Source: Anaeromyxobacter terrae
GTDB taxonomy: Bacteria > Myxococcota > Myxococcia > Myxococcales > Anaeromyxobacteraceae
Direction of reading: 5' to 3'
DNA: 64,000 nt
Assembly (NCBI RefSeq): GCF_022690685.1
Contig: NZ_JALCYY010000017.1
Span: 1 to 64,000, forward strand
Positions 1 to 10,099 of this stretch are shown here, piece after piece. Made by a program: the position numbers and the translations under genes. How positions within the stretch are numbered: the first letter of the stretch is position 1; the number at the start of each line of letters is the position of its first letter. Under the pieces are notes generated by a model that ran no database searches, had not been told where the DNA came from, and was given only the letters and a program-made list of their open reading frames with translations.

Positions 1-650
1 CCCGCGGCGCCCGCGACCTCGCCCGCGGCGAGGTGTGCGTCCGCGCTCTCCGGGTCGGCGCGGAGCCCCTCCGCGGCGAGCGCCGCCGCCTCGGCCGGCG
101 CGCCCGGGAGCGCCTCGCGGGCGGCCGCCGCGAGGAGGTGTGCGAGGACGGGATCGGCCCCCTCGATCGCGAGCGCGCGCTGCGCCGCGACCGCGCCCCG
201 GAGATCCCCGGCGTCGACGAGCACGTCCCGGAGCCCCTCCCCCGCCGCGCGGTCCGTCGGCCCGAGCTTGCGGTAGATCTCCGCCGCCTCGGCGAGCATC
301 CCGCTCCGCCGGTAGTCCTCGGCGAGCTCCCGCTCGACCTCGGCGCGGCGTGCGGGATCGAGCGCGGGCCCGAGCAGCATGTTCCGGTGGAGCCGGACCG
401 CGCGCGAGAGATCGCCGGTGCGCCGGAACAGGTGGCCGAGCGCGAGGTAGGTCTCGACGGCCTCCGGGCTGCCGAGGCGGGCGGCGTCGGAGAGCGCCTC
501 GATGGCTGCGTCCGGATCGCCGGAGATCACCGAGCGGACGCCCTTCAGATACGCCTGGGCCTCGTCGCGGCGGCGGCGCAGCCGGTCCCACAGGAGGACG
601 GCGACCGCAGCGAACGACACCGCGGCGATGGCGACCCAGGCGTCGGTCAC
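1..650 (-). CDS. LapB/YciM-like TPR protein, C-terminus outside window
   Basis: Read from a GTG at 650-648, the first ~216 residues begin with one N-terminal membrane segment (about residues 5-21, followed by a run of Arg) and then helical repeats rich in Ala, Leu and Glu with TPR-like spacing. A short N-terminal anchor followed by TPRs is the plan of LapB/YciM, which in Gram-negatives controls lipopolysaccharide synthesis; whether a rubredoxin-type metal domain follows cannot be seen because the gene runs off the window. The start lies 5 nt after the stop of the HIT-hydrolase gene, so the two are probably one transcript. The TPR architecture is seen; LapB function is inference. Confidence 0.7.
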   Translation of the reverse strand, partial: MTDAWVAIAAVSFAAVAVLLWDRLRRRRDEAQAYLKGVRSVISGDPDAAIEALSDAARLGSPEAVETYLALGHLFRRTGDLSRAVRLHRNMLLGPALDPARRAEVERELAEDYRRSGMLAEAAEIYRKLGPTDRAAGEGLRDVLVDAGDLRGAVAAQRALAIEGADPVLAHLLAAAAREALPGAPAEAAALAAEGLRADPESADAHLAAGEVAGAA

Positions 651-655
651 GGGCG

Positions 656-1150
656 CTAGCGGACGCCGGCGAAGCCGGCGTGGAGCCGCTCCCACGCGGC
701 GTCGAGCGCCTCGACCACGACCCGCTGGTCCGCGAGCACGGGCATGAAGTTGTTGTCGCCCGTCCAGCGCGGGACCACGTGCCAGTGCAGGTGGTCGGCG
801 ATCCCCGCGCCGGCGGGGCGGCCGAGGTTCATCCCGACGTTCATCCCGTCCGGCCGGTACACCGCGCGCACGACCTCGACGGCGCGGCGCAGCTCGTCCT
901 GCAGGTCCGCCCACGCGTCCCGCGCGAGCGCGCCGAGATCGGCGACGTGGGCGCGGGGGATCACCATCACGTGGCCCGAGTTGTACGGGAAGCGGTTCAG
1001 GCAGGTGAACGCGTGCGCGCTCCGGTGCACGACGAGGTTCTCCCGGTCGCGCGCCTCCGGCGCGGCGGGGAAGTCGCAGAAGATGCAGCCCGTCGGCTTC
1101 TCGGCGCGGATGAACTCCATCCGCCAGGGCGCCCAGAGCGGCTGTTCCAT
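656..1150 (-). CDS. HIT-family nucleotide hydrolase
   Basis: A 164-residue histidine-triad protein. The triad HLHWHVV (His120, 122, 124) is the nucleotidyl-hydrolase signature in which the middle histidine attacks the alpha phosphate. Two cysteines near the N-terminus (Cys22, Cys25 in GCIFC) suggest the zinc-binding subgroup. The N-terminus (LWAPWRMEFI) is typical of bacterial HIT proteins related to Ap4A phosphorylases and hydrolases, cytoplasmic enzymes that split dinucleoside polyphosphates or nucleoside phosphoramidates. The exact substrate cannot be told. It lies 14 nt after sppA and 5 nt before the TPR gene in one minus-strand set. Confidence 0.92.
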   Translation of the reverse strand: MEQPLWAPWRMEFIRAEKPTGCIFCDFPAAPEARDRENLVVHRSAHAFTCLNRFPYNSGHVMVIPRAHVADLGALARDAWADLQDELRRAVEVVRAVYRPDGMNVGMNLGRPAGAGIADHLHWHVVPRWTGDNNFMPVLADQRVVVEALDAAWERLHAGFAGVR

Positions 1151-1164
1151 GTCGGTTCTCGACC

Positions 1165-2277
1165 TCAGCGCGCGAGGAAGTAGACCCCGGGCTCCTGGGC
1201 GGCGGAGGCGCCCTTCTGGATGCGCGCGGCGACCGCGTCGGCGGCGGCGCCGGCCGCGCTGCCCATGAGCTGCTCGAGGAACGCGGCCCGCTCGTCCGCC
1301 GGGTAGACGAGGTGCGGCTCGCCGGAGAGCTTCGCCTCCGTCTTCGCGAGCTCGACCGCGTCGTAGAAGTTGCCGAGCGCGTCGACGAGCTTCAGCGCCT
1401 TCGCCTGCTCCCCGGTGATGACGCGCCCGTCGGCGAACTTCCGGACGGCGGACTCCTCGAGGCCGCGCCCCTTCGCGACGGCGCGGACGAACTGGGCGTA
1501 GACCTGGTCGATGAGCGACTGCCAGTAGGCGCGCTCCTCGGCGGTCATCTCGGAGAACGGGTTCCCCGCGTCCTTCAGGGCGCCGCTCTTCACCGTCTCC
1601 ATCTTCACGTCCCAGCGATCGAGCAGCCCCTTCACCTTGGGGAACTGGGTGATGACGCCGATCGAGCCCGTGAGCGTGCCGGGCTCGGCGACGACCTTCG
1701 GGCACGCGACGGCGATGTAGAACCCGCCCGACGCGGCGAGGTTCCCCATCGAGCAGACGACGGTCTTCTTCTGCGCGAGCTTCTTCACCTCGTCGTGGAT
1801 CTCCTGCGAGGGCGCGACCGCGCCGCCGGGAGAGTCGATCCGGACGACCACCGCCTTGAGCCCGTCGTCCTGCGCGACCTTCCGGATCTGCTTCAGGATC
1901 CGGTCGGCGTCCGCCGCGCCCGGTCCCGTGGAGATCGCTCCCTTCACCTCGATGATCGCGATGCGCGGGCCGGTCGCGATGGACGGCGACTCGCCCTTCA
2001 CCACGCTGTAGGCGAGGAAGAGGAACCCGAAGAACACGAGGAACAGGCCGCCGAAGATGAAGGCCACGATCCCGATGGCGAGCCGGTCGCGCCGCGGCGG
2101 CGGTGGCGGCGGCATCGACGGGGGCGTCGGTCCCCAGCCGGCTCCACCCCCGCCGCCCCACCCCGGAGGCGGCGCCGGGGGCGCGCCCCACTGCGTCGGG
2201 CCCGCCGGCGGCGCAGCCGGAGGAGCGGAACCGATCGGCGTCGTGGGCAGGGGCTCGTTCGGGTCGTTCGTGCTCAT
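1165..2277 (-). CDS. sppA: Signal peptide peptidase SppA
   Basis: A 370-residue membrane serine protease that degrades cleaved signal peptides. Residues 1-65 are an unusual Pro/Gly-rich cytoplasmic tail; a single membrane segment follows at about 66-93; the protease domain fills the rest. The Ser-Lys dyad is visible as Ser183 in AASGGFY and Lys235 in SGALKDAG, and the family sequence LTGSIGVI is present. The size fits the short (B. subtilis-like) single-domain SppA rather than the 600-residue E. coli form. The ATG at 2277 is the natural start. It is followed by the HIT hydrolase and TPR genes, so membrane and envelope quality control is a plausible theme of this operon. Confidence 0.93.
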   Translation of the reverse strand: MSTNDPNEPLPTTPIGSAPPAAPPAGPTQWGAPPAPPPGWGGGGGAGWGPTPPSMPPPPPPRRDRLAIGIVAFIFGGLFLVFFGFLFLAYSVVKGESPSIATGPRIAIIEVKGAISTGPGAADADRILKQIRKVAQDDGLKAVVVRIDSPGGAVAPSQEIHDEVKKLAQKKTVVCSMGNLAASGGFYIAVACPKVVAEPGTLTGSIGVITQFPKVKGLLDRWDVKMETVKSGALKDAGNPFSEMTAEERAYWQSLIDQVYAQFVRAVAKGRGLEESAVRKFADGRVITGEQAKALKLVDALGNFYDAVELAKTEAKLSGEPHLVYPADERAAFLEQLMGSAAGAAADAVAARIQKGASAAQEPGVYFLAR

Positions 2278-2404
2278 GGTCGGTCAGGTAAGCACGCGGA
2301 CCTCGGCGCCGCAACAGATCGCGCGGGCGTGGGGCGCGGCACGCGGGGGCGCGCTGATCGGCCGCGTACCTGCTCACGCGGGCGGTCCAGGCGGCACCCC
2401 GCGG

Positions 2405-2441
2405 GCAAAAGACGAGCGGCGCGCCCGTGAGGGCGCGCCGC
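2405..2441 (-). terminator. Rho-independent terminator after rpsA
   Basis: On the minus strand a perfect 11-bp stem (2416-2426 with 2431-2441, loop of 4) is followed by TCGTCTTTT. It lies 28 nt beyond the rpsA stop and separates rpsA from sppA. Confidence 0.85.
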
Positions 2442-2468
2442 CATGAAAGACCTGCCGCCGCGCTTCGA

Positions 2469-4175
<1,707 letters not shown>

Positions 4176-4383
4176 TCGGTAAGGACCAACCTTTGTCGGG
4201 ATCACGCCGGACCTGCGACTCTGGGTGAGCGGCTCAGGACCGCCCCGGCGTCAACCACAGCAAGCCCCCTGGTTCGTGTCGCGGCCGACGCCCCGGGGAT
4301 CGAAGGCGCGCCGCGCGCCGGGCATACCCCGGCGTACATCGGGAATCTTGGAAGGCGCACGCTACACGCCCGAGATCAGGCGG

Positions 4384-5235
4384 TCAAGGCGCGCCCTGAG
4401 GGCGGAGGGCGCGCAGCCAGCTCGCCACGCCCTCGACCACCCAGTCGGGCGTCGAGGCGCCGGCCGAGAGCCCGACCACCCGGCAGCCCTCGAACCACTC
4501 CGGCCGGAGCTCGGCCTCCGTCTCCACGTGCCAGGTGCGCCCCTGGATCTCCCTGCAGATCTCGGCGAGGTGGCGCGTGTTCGCGCTGTTCTTGCCGCCG
4601 ACGACCACCACCGCGTCGACCTCGCGGGCGAGCGAGCGGGCGTCCGCCTGCCGCTCCTCGGTGTCGTTGCAGATCGTGTTCACCGCCCGGACCTCCTTGT
4701 GCCGGAGGGCGAGCGCGCCCACGACCGCCTCGAAGTCCGCGCCGATGCAGGTGGTCTGCGCGATGACCGCGACCTTCTTCGCCGGGATCTCCGGGATGGG
4801 ACCGCCCGGCTTCACCACCGTGCACGGCCCCTCGCTGAAGGAGACGACGCCCTTGATCTCGGCGTGGTTCGCGTCCCCCACGATCACGACGTGGTACCCC
4901 TCGGCGCTGAGCCGCTGGGCCATCGCCTGCGGGTACTTCACGTACGGGCAGGTGCCGTCCACCACCTCGAGGCCGCGTCCGTCGGCGCGCTCGAGCTCCT
5001 CCTTCACCGCGCCGTGGGTGCGGACCACGACGGTCGTCCCGTCGGCCACCTCGCCGACGGCGTTGACGGTGCCGACGCCCTTCTCGCGGAAGCGCGCCAC
5101 CGCCTGCGGGTTGTGGATGATGGGCCCCAGCGTCACGACGGGCCCCGAGGACTGGTCGGCGACCTCCATCACCTTGTCGACGGTGCGACGGACGCCCCAG
5201 CAGAAACCGGCGGTCTTGGCGATCTTCACTTCCAC
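4384..5235 (-). CDS. ispH: 4-hydroxy-3-methylbut-2-enyl diphosphate reductase
   Basis: IspH (LytB) performs the last step of the MEP isoprenoid pathway, reducing HMBPP to IPP and DMAPP with a [4Fe-4S] cluster. The three cluster cysteines are visible: Cys12 (GFCWGVRR), Cys96 (DGTCPYVK) and Cys189 (NTICNDTEERQ), together with the substrate histidines in PIIHNPQ and RTHG. Starting at the GTG at 5235 gives 283 residues; the longer reading frame upstream adds Gly/Arg-rich sequence absent from the family. A second GTG two codons later is also possible. A TATATA stretch just upstream could be a -10 element. Confidence 0.96.
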   Translation of the reverse strand: MEVKIAKTAGFCWGVRRTVDKVMEVADQSSGPVVTLGPIIHNPQAVARFREKGVGTVNAVGEVADGTTVVVRTHGAVKEELERADGRGLEVVDGTCPYVKYPQAMAQRLSAEGYHVVIVGDANHAEIKGVVSFSEGPCTVVKPGGPIPEIPAKKVAVIAQTTCIGADFEAVVGALALRHKEVRAVNTICNDTEERQADARSLAREVDAVVVVGGKNSANTRHLAEICREIQGRTWHVETEAELRPEWFEGCRVVGLSAGASTPDWVVEGVASWLRALRPQGAP

Positions 5236-5313
5236 GCGGCGCTCTATATAACGCCCCTCTCCGCCGTGGCCAGCCCGCCTGGCCCCCGTCCCTCCCGGCA
5301 CCACCCCTCCCCG

Positions 5314-6093
5314 CTACTCGGCGTCGTGCACGTGGAAGTGCGCGTGCTCGGCGGAGCCGTGCCGGTGGGCGTGCCGGTGCGCGAGCCCGCTGCGCACGAG
5401 GAGCGCCTCGTCGCGGAGCAGGTCGCTCGGGGCGCCGTCGAAGAGGATCCCGCCGCCGGCCCGGTCGAGCAGGATCGCCCGCTCCCCCAGCTCCTCGACG
5501 ACCGACAGGTTGTGGGTGGTGGCGAGGGTCGTCACGTCGAGCCCGGCGAGGAGCTCCACCACGCGCGCGGCGGCGGCGGGGTCGAGGTTTGCGGTGGCCT
5601 CGTCGAGGAGCAGCACCTTCGGATCGAGCGCGAGGATCGCGGCGAGCGCAACGCGCTTCTTCTCTCCGCCGGAGAGCTCGAACGGCGCGCGGTCCAGGAA
5701 CGGCACGAGGTCGAGCGCCTCCGCCCAGCGCCGCACGCGCGCGTCCACGTCGGGGACCCCGAGCTGGCGCGGTCCGAACGCGAGCTCGTCCGCCACGGTC
5801 GGGTTGAACAGCATCGCGTCCACGTTCTGGAAGAGGAGCCCGACCTCGCTCCGGAACCGGCGCCGGAAGGCGGCGTCGTCGAGCGCCCGCGCCGACAGCG
5901 CGCTGCCGCCGTAGCGGATCTCGCCCGTGGCCGGGAAGGCGAGGCCGTCGAGCGCCCGGAGGAGCGTGGTCTTCCCGCAGCCGTTCACTCCCAGGAGGAC
6001 GACCCGCTCGCCCGGCGCGACGGAGAGCGAGACGTCGCGCAGGACCGCGCGACCGGAGAGCTCCAGGGTCACGTGGCGGAGCTCGAAGGGCAC
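5314..6093 (-). CDS. cbiO: ECF nickel/cobalt transporter ATPase (CbiO/NikO)
   Basis: A 259-residue ABC ATPase that energises metal uptake with CbiQ and CbiM. Visible motifs: Walker A GVNGCGKT (35-42), Q-loop Gln89, signature LSGGEKKR (140-147) and Walker B LLLDEA (161-166). The C-terminus is histidine-rich (ten His in the last ~21 residues), which may store or sense the metal. The GTG start overlaps the cbiQ stop by one base (TAGTG), implying translational coupling. Family and context support nickel or cobalt; the two cannot be separated by sequence alone. Confidence 0.93.
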   Translation of the reverse strand: MPFELRHVTLELSGRAVLRDVSLSVAPGERVVLLGVNGCGKTTLLRALDGLAFPATGEIRYGGSALSARALDDAAFRRRFRSEVGLLFQNVDAMLFNPTVADELAFGPRQLGVPDVDARVRRWAEALDLVPFLDRAPFELSGGEKKRVALAAILALDPKVLLLDEATANLDPAAAARVVELLAGLDVTTLATTHNLSVVEELGERAILLDRAGGGILFDGAPSDLLRDEALLVRSGLAHRHAHRHGSAEHAHFHVHDAE

Positions 6094-6659
6094 TAGAACC
6101 CCCGTGAGCGCATGGCGTCGGAGACGTCGCGCGCGTTCTTCATGGAGAGCGTGAGGAGCGCGGCGGTGAGCCCCCCGGCCCCGCGGACGACATCCAGCGG
6201 CCCGGGGCGGCGCAGCATGCGGCTCTTCAGCCCGAGGAGCGACTCCGTCGCCACGAGCCGGAGCGCGTGCACCTGCGCGAGCGTGAGGACGAGGAGCCGG
6301 CTCGCCGTCGGGAACGGCGCGAGCGCCCGGAAGAGATCCATCCGCGCGAGCGCGGAGAAGGTCACGAAGGCGATGAGGGCGGCGCGGAGCGCGAGCGCCG
6401 CGAACGGCCCCGCGTCCGGCCAGCGCCCGGCGACGAGCCGGAGCCAGCCCGCCGACGCGAGCGACAGCAGGGCCGTGACCGGCACGACCGAGCGCAGGAC
6501 GCGCCTCGCCGCGCGGAGCGCGCCCCGGTGGAGGAGCAGCAGCGCGACGAGCGTCGCGAGCCCGAGCGAGCGGAGGCCGGTCAGCGCCGACAGGCCGAAG
6601 ACCGACGCCGCCCACAGGGCGAGGAGGAGCTGGCTGCGCCGGGGCTCAGAGGGCTTCAC
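6093..6659 (-). CDS. cbiQ: ECF transporter transmembrane T component (CbiQ/NikQ)
   Basis: A 188-residue integral membrane protein with several hydrophobic segments and the coupling-helix signature near the end (SMKNARDVSDAMRSRGF) that contacts the ATPase. Shorter than the usual ~225-260 residues of CbiQ, mostly at the N-terminus. Its start overlaps the cbiM end by 14 nt and its stop overlaps the cbiO start, so the module is translated as one unit. Confidence 0.9.
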   Translation of the reverse strand: MKPSEPRRSQLLLALWAASVFGLSALTGLRSLGLATLVALLLLHRGALRAARRVLRSVVPVTALLSLASAGWLRLVAGRWPDAGPFAALALRAALIAFVTFSALARMDLFRALAPFPTASRLLVLTLAQVHALRLVATESLLGLKSRMLRRPGPLDVVRGAGGLTAALLTLSMKNARDVSDAMRSRGF

Positions 6660-7278
6660 GGATCTTCGCCCTCCGCAGCACCGACAGCGCGAACAGCGTG
6701 TATAGCCCCTCCGCCGGCCCGGTGACGGCGAGGCTCGGGATCATCATCGCCGCGAGGGTCACCGGCAGCGGGGTCGGGAAGTAGTCCGCCGAGAGCCGGT
6801 GCTGCAGCCCGAGCACGAGCGCCACCGCGAGCGAGGAGACCTGCACGGCGACCCACGCGGCGAGGAACGCGGCGGCCCGCCCCGAGAGCCGCCGCGCGGC
6901 GAGGTACACGAGCCAGCCGGCGAGCGGGCCGAGGAGCCCCATGGCGAGCGCGTTCACGCCGAGCACGGTGAAGCCGCCCGCGCCGAAGAAGAGCGCCTGC
7001 ACCACGAGAACGAGCGACTCGCACACGAACGCGACGAGCGGCCCGTGGAGGAGCGCGAGGAGCGTCACGCCCAGGAGGTGCGTGGAGGTGCCGCCCGGGA
7101 GCGGGATCATGATCGACTGGACGACGAACGCGACGGCCGTGAGCGCGCCGACCACCGGGAGCGAGTCGGCGGCCGAGCGGCCGAAGTGACGGCGCGCCGC
7201 CCACGCCCACAGCGGCGCCGAGACGGCCAGGGCCGGGAGCGTGATCTGCGGGGAGACGAAGCCGTCGGGGACGTGCAT
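6646..7278 (-). CDS. cbiM: Nickel/cobalt ECF substrate-binding membrane component (CbiM/NikM)
   Basis: A 210-residue membrane protein beginning MHVPDGF. The N-terminal Met-His motif is the hallmark of this family because the amino terminus and His2 coordinate the metal. Six or so hydrophobic segments follow. The conserved region PGGTSTHLLG (about residues 61-70) also fits the family. It sits 2 nt after the NikL-like gene. Confidence 0.95.
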   Translation of the reverse strand: MHVPDGFVSPQITLPALAVSAPLWAWAARRHFGRSAADSLPVVGALTAVAFVVQSIMIPLPGGTSTHLLGVTLLALLHGPLVAFVCESLVLVVQALFFGAGGFTVLGVNALAMGLLGPLAGWLVYLAARRLSGRAAAFLAAWVAVQVSSLAVALVLGLQHRLSADYFPTPLPVTLAAMMIPSLAVTGPAEGLYTLFALSVLRRAKIREAL

Positions 7279-7280
7279 CG

Positions 7281-7733
7281 CTAGCGATTCGCGGACCTGC
7301 GCCGCGCGAGGAGGACGAGCCCGGCGAACACGGCCGCGATGACCGCCGCGCCGAGGAGCGGCCGCAGCACGAACCCGGCGCTCCCTGCCGCCGGCGTTCC
7401 GGCCTGGGTGGTCGCGCCGGATCGCGCGACGTCGATCGTGGTGTCGAGCCCGTGCCCCGTGGCCTCCACCACCTTCACCCGCCACGGGCCGGGCGCATCG
7501 GGGACGAACGCGAGCCAGCCGGCTCGATCCGTCCGACCGGCCAGGTACGCGGCGCCGGGCGCCGACGGCGAGAACACCTCGAACGGCGCGTTCGCGAGCA
7601 CCTCGCCGTCCGACTCGTACACCCTGACCGCCACCGCGCGCCCGCGATCGACGTCGTGGAGCACCTCGTGCGCCCGTGCGCCGGCGGGGACGAGCGCTGC
7701 GAGCAGGAGGACCAGGATGGACTGCGAGCGCAT
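7281..7733 (-). CDS. NikL-like periplasmic accessory protein of the metal transporter
   Basis: A 150-residue protein with a signal peptide (about 1-22, ending ARA), a beta-rich domain resembling the carboxypeptidase-regulatory/DUF4198 fold (pattern FEVFSPSAPG... GRTDRAGWLAFVPD), and one C-terminal membrane helix followed by RRRSANR. In nickel ECF systems such NikL or NikK proteins replace CbiN. A purine-rich ribosome site precedes the ATG at 7733. As first gene of nikL-cbiM-cbiQ-cbiO it points to nickel more than cobalt; this is inference from context. Confidence 0.8.
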   Translation of the reverse strand: MRSQSILVLLLAALVPAGARAHEVLHDVDRGRAVAVRVYESDGEVLANAPFEVFSPSAPGAAYLAGRTDRAGWLAFVPDAPGPWRVKVVEATGHGLDTTIDVARSGATTQAGTPAAGSAGFVLRPLLGAAVIAAVFAGLVLLARRRSANR

Positions 7734-7763
7734 GCGATCTTCCTTTTCCGGCGCGGCGCCATT

Positions 7764-7779
7764 CGCACGATTTCGTGCG
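7764..7779. promoter_or_regulatory. Palindromic operator upstream of the metal-uptake operon
   Basis: Perfect 7-bp arms CGCACGA / TCGTGCG separated by 2 nt, centred about 38 nt before the NikL-like start in a locally AT-richer patch. It does not match the E. coli NikR box. A metal-responsive repressor is a reasonable guess. Confidence 0.55.
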
Positions 7780-7988
7780 TCGTAATACCGAGAGCCCCAG
7801 GTGGGCGTCAAGCACGCTTCCGGTCGCAGGCGCAGGAGGGCCGGGCGCCCTTCCCGAGGCGCCTGGTTCCTGCACCGAGCGTCACGAACCCAGCCCCCGA
7901 GCCTCCGATGTGGGAGGCTCGGCCTCTCGCCCGGGCGGCCCCGCGCCGGGTGTCCTCCCCCGACCCTCACCTCCCCGGAGGCACCTCC

Positions 7989-9257
7989 ATGAAGCTCCTC
8001 GCCGCCGCCCTCCTCGCCGCCGCCGCGCCTGCGCTCGCGCAGGACCTCTCGGTTCGCGTGGTGACGCTGAAGTCTCCGGCGCTCGGCGAGGAGCGCACGG
8101 TCTACGTGCTCACGCCGCCGGGCTACGCGCATGGCGAGCGCCGGTACCCCGTCGTCTACTTCACGGACGGCGAGCGCACCTTGCCGCTCCTCGCCACGAC
8201 GGCACGCTTCCTCGCGAGCACCGGTCGCATGCCGGAGGTGATCCTGGTGGGCCTCTCCCACCCCGACCGCGTGCGGGACCTGACGCCCACGCGCGGGAAG
8301 CTCGTGGAGGACGGGGGGGAAGCGGTCGCCTACGAGACGAGCGGTGGCGCCGACAAGTTCCTCGCCTTCGTCGTGCAGGACCTCGTGCCCTGGGTGGAGA
8401 AGAGCTACCGGACGGAGCGCTTCCGCATCCTGGCCGGCCACTCGTTCGGCGGACTCTTCGCGCTCCACGCGATGACGGCGCGGCCCGGCGTGTTCCAGGC
8501 GGCCATCGCCGCGAGCCCGGCGCTCACCTGGGACGGCGACCTCCCGGCGAGGCGCGTGCGCGAGGCGCTCGCGCGCAAGGACGGGCTCTCCGGGACGATC
8601 GTCTTCACGGTCGGTGATGAAGGTCGGCTCTCCGACTCGCGCTTCGAGGAGCTGAAGCGGCTCCTCGCCGGCGCGGGCGCCGTCCGCGCGAAGGCGCTCC
8701 ACCTCGCGGGCGAGGATCACGCGACGACGCCGTTCGCGACCTACTACGCGGGGCTGAAGGAGGCCTTCGACGGATGGTCGATGCCCGTCGCCCCCGAGGC
8801 CGTCGGCCCCCGCGGCGGCGCCGCGGCGGTCGAGGCCCATTACCGCGCGCTGTCGCAGCGGCTCGGGTTCGCGGTCCCGCCTCCGGAGCGCGCGCTCGCG
8901 CTCGCGGGCCTGCAGCTCCTCTCGGAAGGCGACGGGGACGGCGCCCTCCGCACGCTGCGCCGGACCGTCGAGCTCTATCCTTCGTCGTTCCGCGCGCAGC
9001 ACGCGCTCGGGGCGGCGTTCGAGCGCGCGGGGGAGCTCGAACGCGCGCGCGACGCCTACCGGCGCGCCTGGGACTCGGCGAAGGCCGCGGGCGATCGGGA
9101 CGCTTCCGCGTACGAGGCGAGCTACGTCCGCGCGAGCGCCGCGAAGAGCGGGCAGCGGCGCTCGCTCGCGACCCCGGGCGACACGGATCTCCTGCGGCCG
9201 TCCTGCGATCACTACGGCAGGTACGATCCGGACACGCGGCGAGACGGCCCGGAGTAG
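7989..9257 (+). CDS. Secreted esterase D-like alpha/beta hydrolase with TPR tail
   Basis: A 422-residue protein with a signal peptide (about 1-17, cleavage near ALAQ). Residues ~20-270 form an esterase D/putative siderophore-esterase type hydrolase: nucleophile elbow GHSFGG and a late acid/His region (GEDHATTPF). Residues ~295-385 read as TPR-like helices (QLLSEGDGDGALRTLRRTVELYP... GAAFERAGELERARDAYRRAW). GGAGG lies 7 nt before the ATG. Hydrolysis of an ester in the periplasm is expected; the substrate is unknown. It converges on the 9392-10099 gene. Confidence 0.88.
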   Translation: MKLLAAALLAAAAPALAQDLSVRVVTLKSPALGEERTVYVLTPPGYAHGERRYPVVYFTDGERTLPLLATTARFLASTGRMPEVILVGLSHPDRVRDLTPTRGKLVEDGGEAVAYETSGGADKFLAFVVQDLVPWVEKSYRTERFRILAGHSFGGLFALHAMTARPGVFQAAIAASPALTWDGDLPARRVREALARKDGLSGTIVFTVGDEGRLSDSRFEELKRLLAGAGAVRAKALHLAGEDHATTPFATYYAGLKEAFDGWSMPVAPEAVGPRGGAAAVEAHYRALSQRLGFAVPPPERALALAGLQLLSEGDGDGALRTLRRTVELYPSSFRAQHALGAAFERAGELERARDAYRRAWDSAKAAGDRDASAYEASYVRASAAKSGQRRSLATPGDTDLLRPSCDHYGRYDPDTRRDGPE

Positions 9258-9274
9258 CCGGCCGTCGTCCAGCC

Positions 9275-9289
9275 CGGGGCTGCGCCCCG
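9275..9289. terminator. Hairpin between convergent genes
   Basis: CGGGGC-TGC-GCCCCG stem in the 134-nt gap between convergent genes; no T tract follows. A second GGCGG...CCGCC hairpin lies about 45 nt further. Likely a bidirectional stop signal, but could be part of an intergenic repeat. Confidence 0.4.
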
Positions 9290-9391
9290 CCCCCGCTCGC
9301 CGGGTGCCCTGCGCCACCGCGGGCGGCTTCGCCGCCATCGCGGCGGGCGCCCCGGCGGGCTCGCCTCGCTCGCCGATTCGCGATCGGCCGT

Positions 9392-10099
9392 CTAGCCCTT
9401 CTCTCCCTTGTCCCCGACGAACTTGTCGCGCTCGTCTCGGAAGAGGACGTTGAAGGTCGTGAGCGAGCCGTAGCAGCGCGTCACGTACTGCTGCAGCTCG
9501 ATCTTCTCCGCGTCCGAGAGCTTGTCGTTCGCGTTGACCTTCTGCTCGAGCACGCGCAGCCGGTCGCGGATCATCACGATCTTGTGGAACAGGCTGTCGA
9601 GGGGGATCTCCTTCGCCTGCGTCTGCGCGTCGCCGGGCTTGAGGAGCACGGTGCCGCCCTCCCAGCGCGGCGCGAGCCGGACGTCGGCCCCCTCCTCGCG
9701 CAGCGCCTCGCGGATCGCCTCGGCGAACTCCTCGCGGGTCATGTCGGTCAGCTCCTCGGGCAAGGGGGACGGCGGCGCGGACTGCGGGACGGGATGGAGG
9801 TGAGCCGCGGCGGGCGCGAGCGGCGCGCGCTCGACCGGCGCCGCCGCGTCCGCGCCGCGGTGAACGAGCGGGCTCGACGGGCGCGTCGCGCGGCGCCGGG
9901 TCGGCGTGGAGAGCGGCGCGGCGGGGATGGCGGCGTCGCGGGAGAGGTAGCGCTCGCAGGCGGGCGCGGTGCCCGGGAAGTCCCCGGTGCGGACGCCGAG
10001 GCGGCATGGGCCGATGGGTCCGCGGGCATCCTCCAGGATGGGCCGCCAGAGCCGGCAGCTCCCGCACTCCTTCGGCCCGTACCTGCGCTCCTCGCTCAC
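9392..10099 (-). CDS. Unknown protein with N-terminal cysteine cluster
   Basis: A 235-residue protein of unrecognised family. The N-terminus has four cysteines in a zinc- or Fe-S-like arrangement (CGSC, then one Cys in PCRLG and one in APACERYL). A Pro/Ala/Arg-rich linker follows (about 57-115), then an alpha-helical C-terminal half with EFAEAIREALREEG and a long helix around RDRLRVLEQKVNANDKLSDAEK. Its GTG start overlaps the cmk stop (GTGA), so it is translated with cmk and probably constitutive. No function is proposed. Confidence 0.8.
   Translation of the reverse strand: MSEERRYGPKECGSCRLWRPILEDARGPIGPCRLGVRTGDFPGTAPACERYLSRDAAIPAAPLSTPTRRRATRPSSPLVHRGADAAAPVERAPLAPAAAHLHPVPQSAPPSPLPEELTDMTREEFAEAIREALREEGADVRLAPRWEGGTVLLKPGDAQTQAKEIPLDSLFHKIVMIRDRLRVLEQKVNANDKLSDAEKIELQQYVTRCYGSLTTFNVLFRDERDKFVGDKGEKG

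Noticed and set aside
7734-7988. Cobalamin riboswitch or NikR box before the metal transporter
   Set aside because: No B12 box is visible and the palindrome differs from GTATGA-N16-TCATAC.
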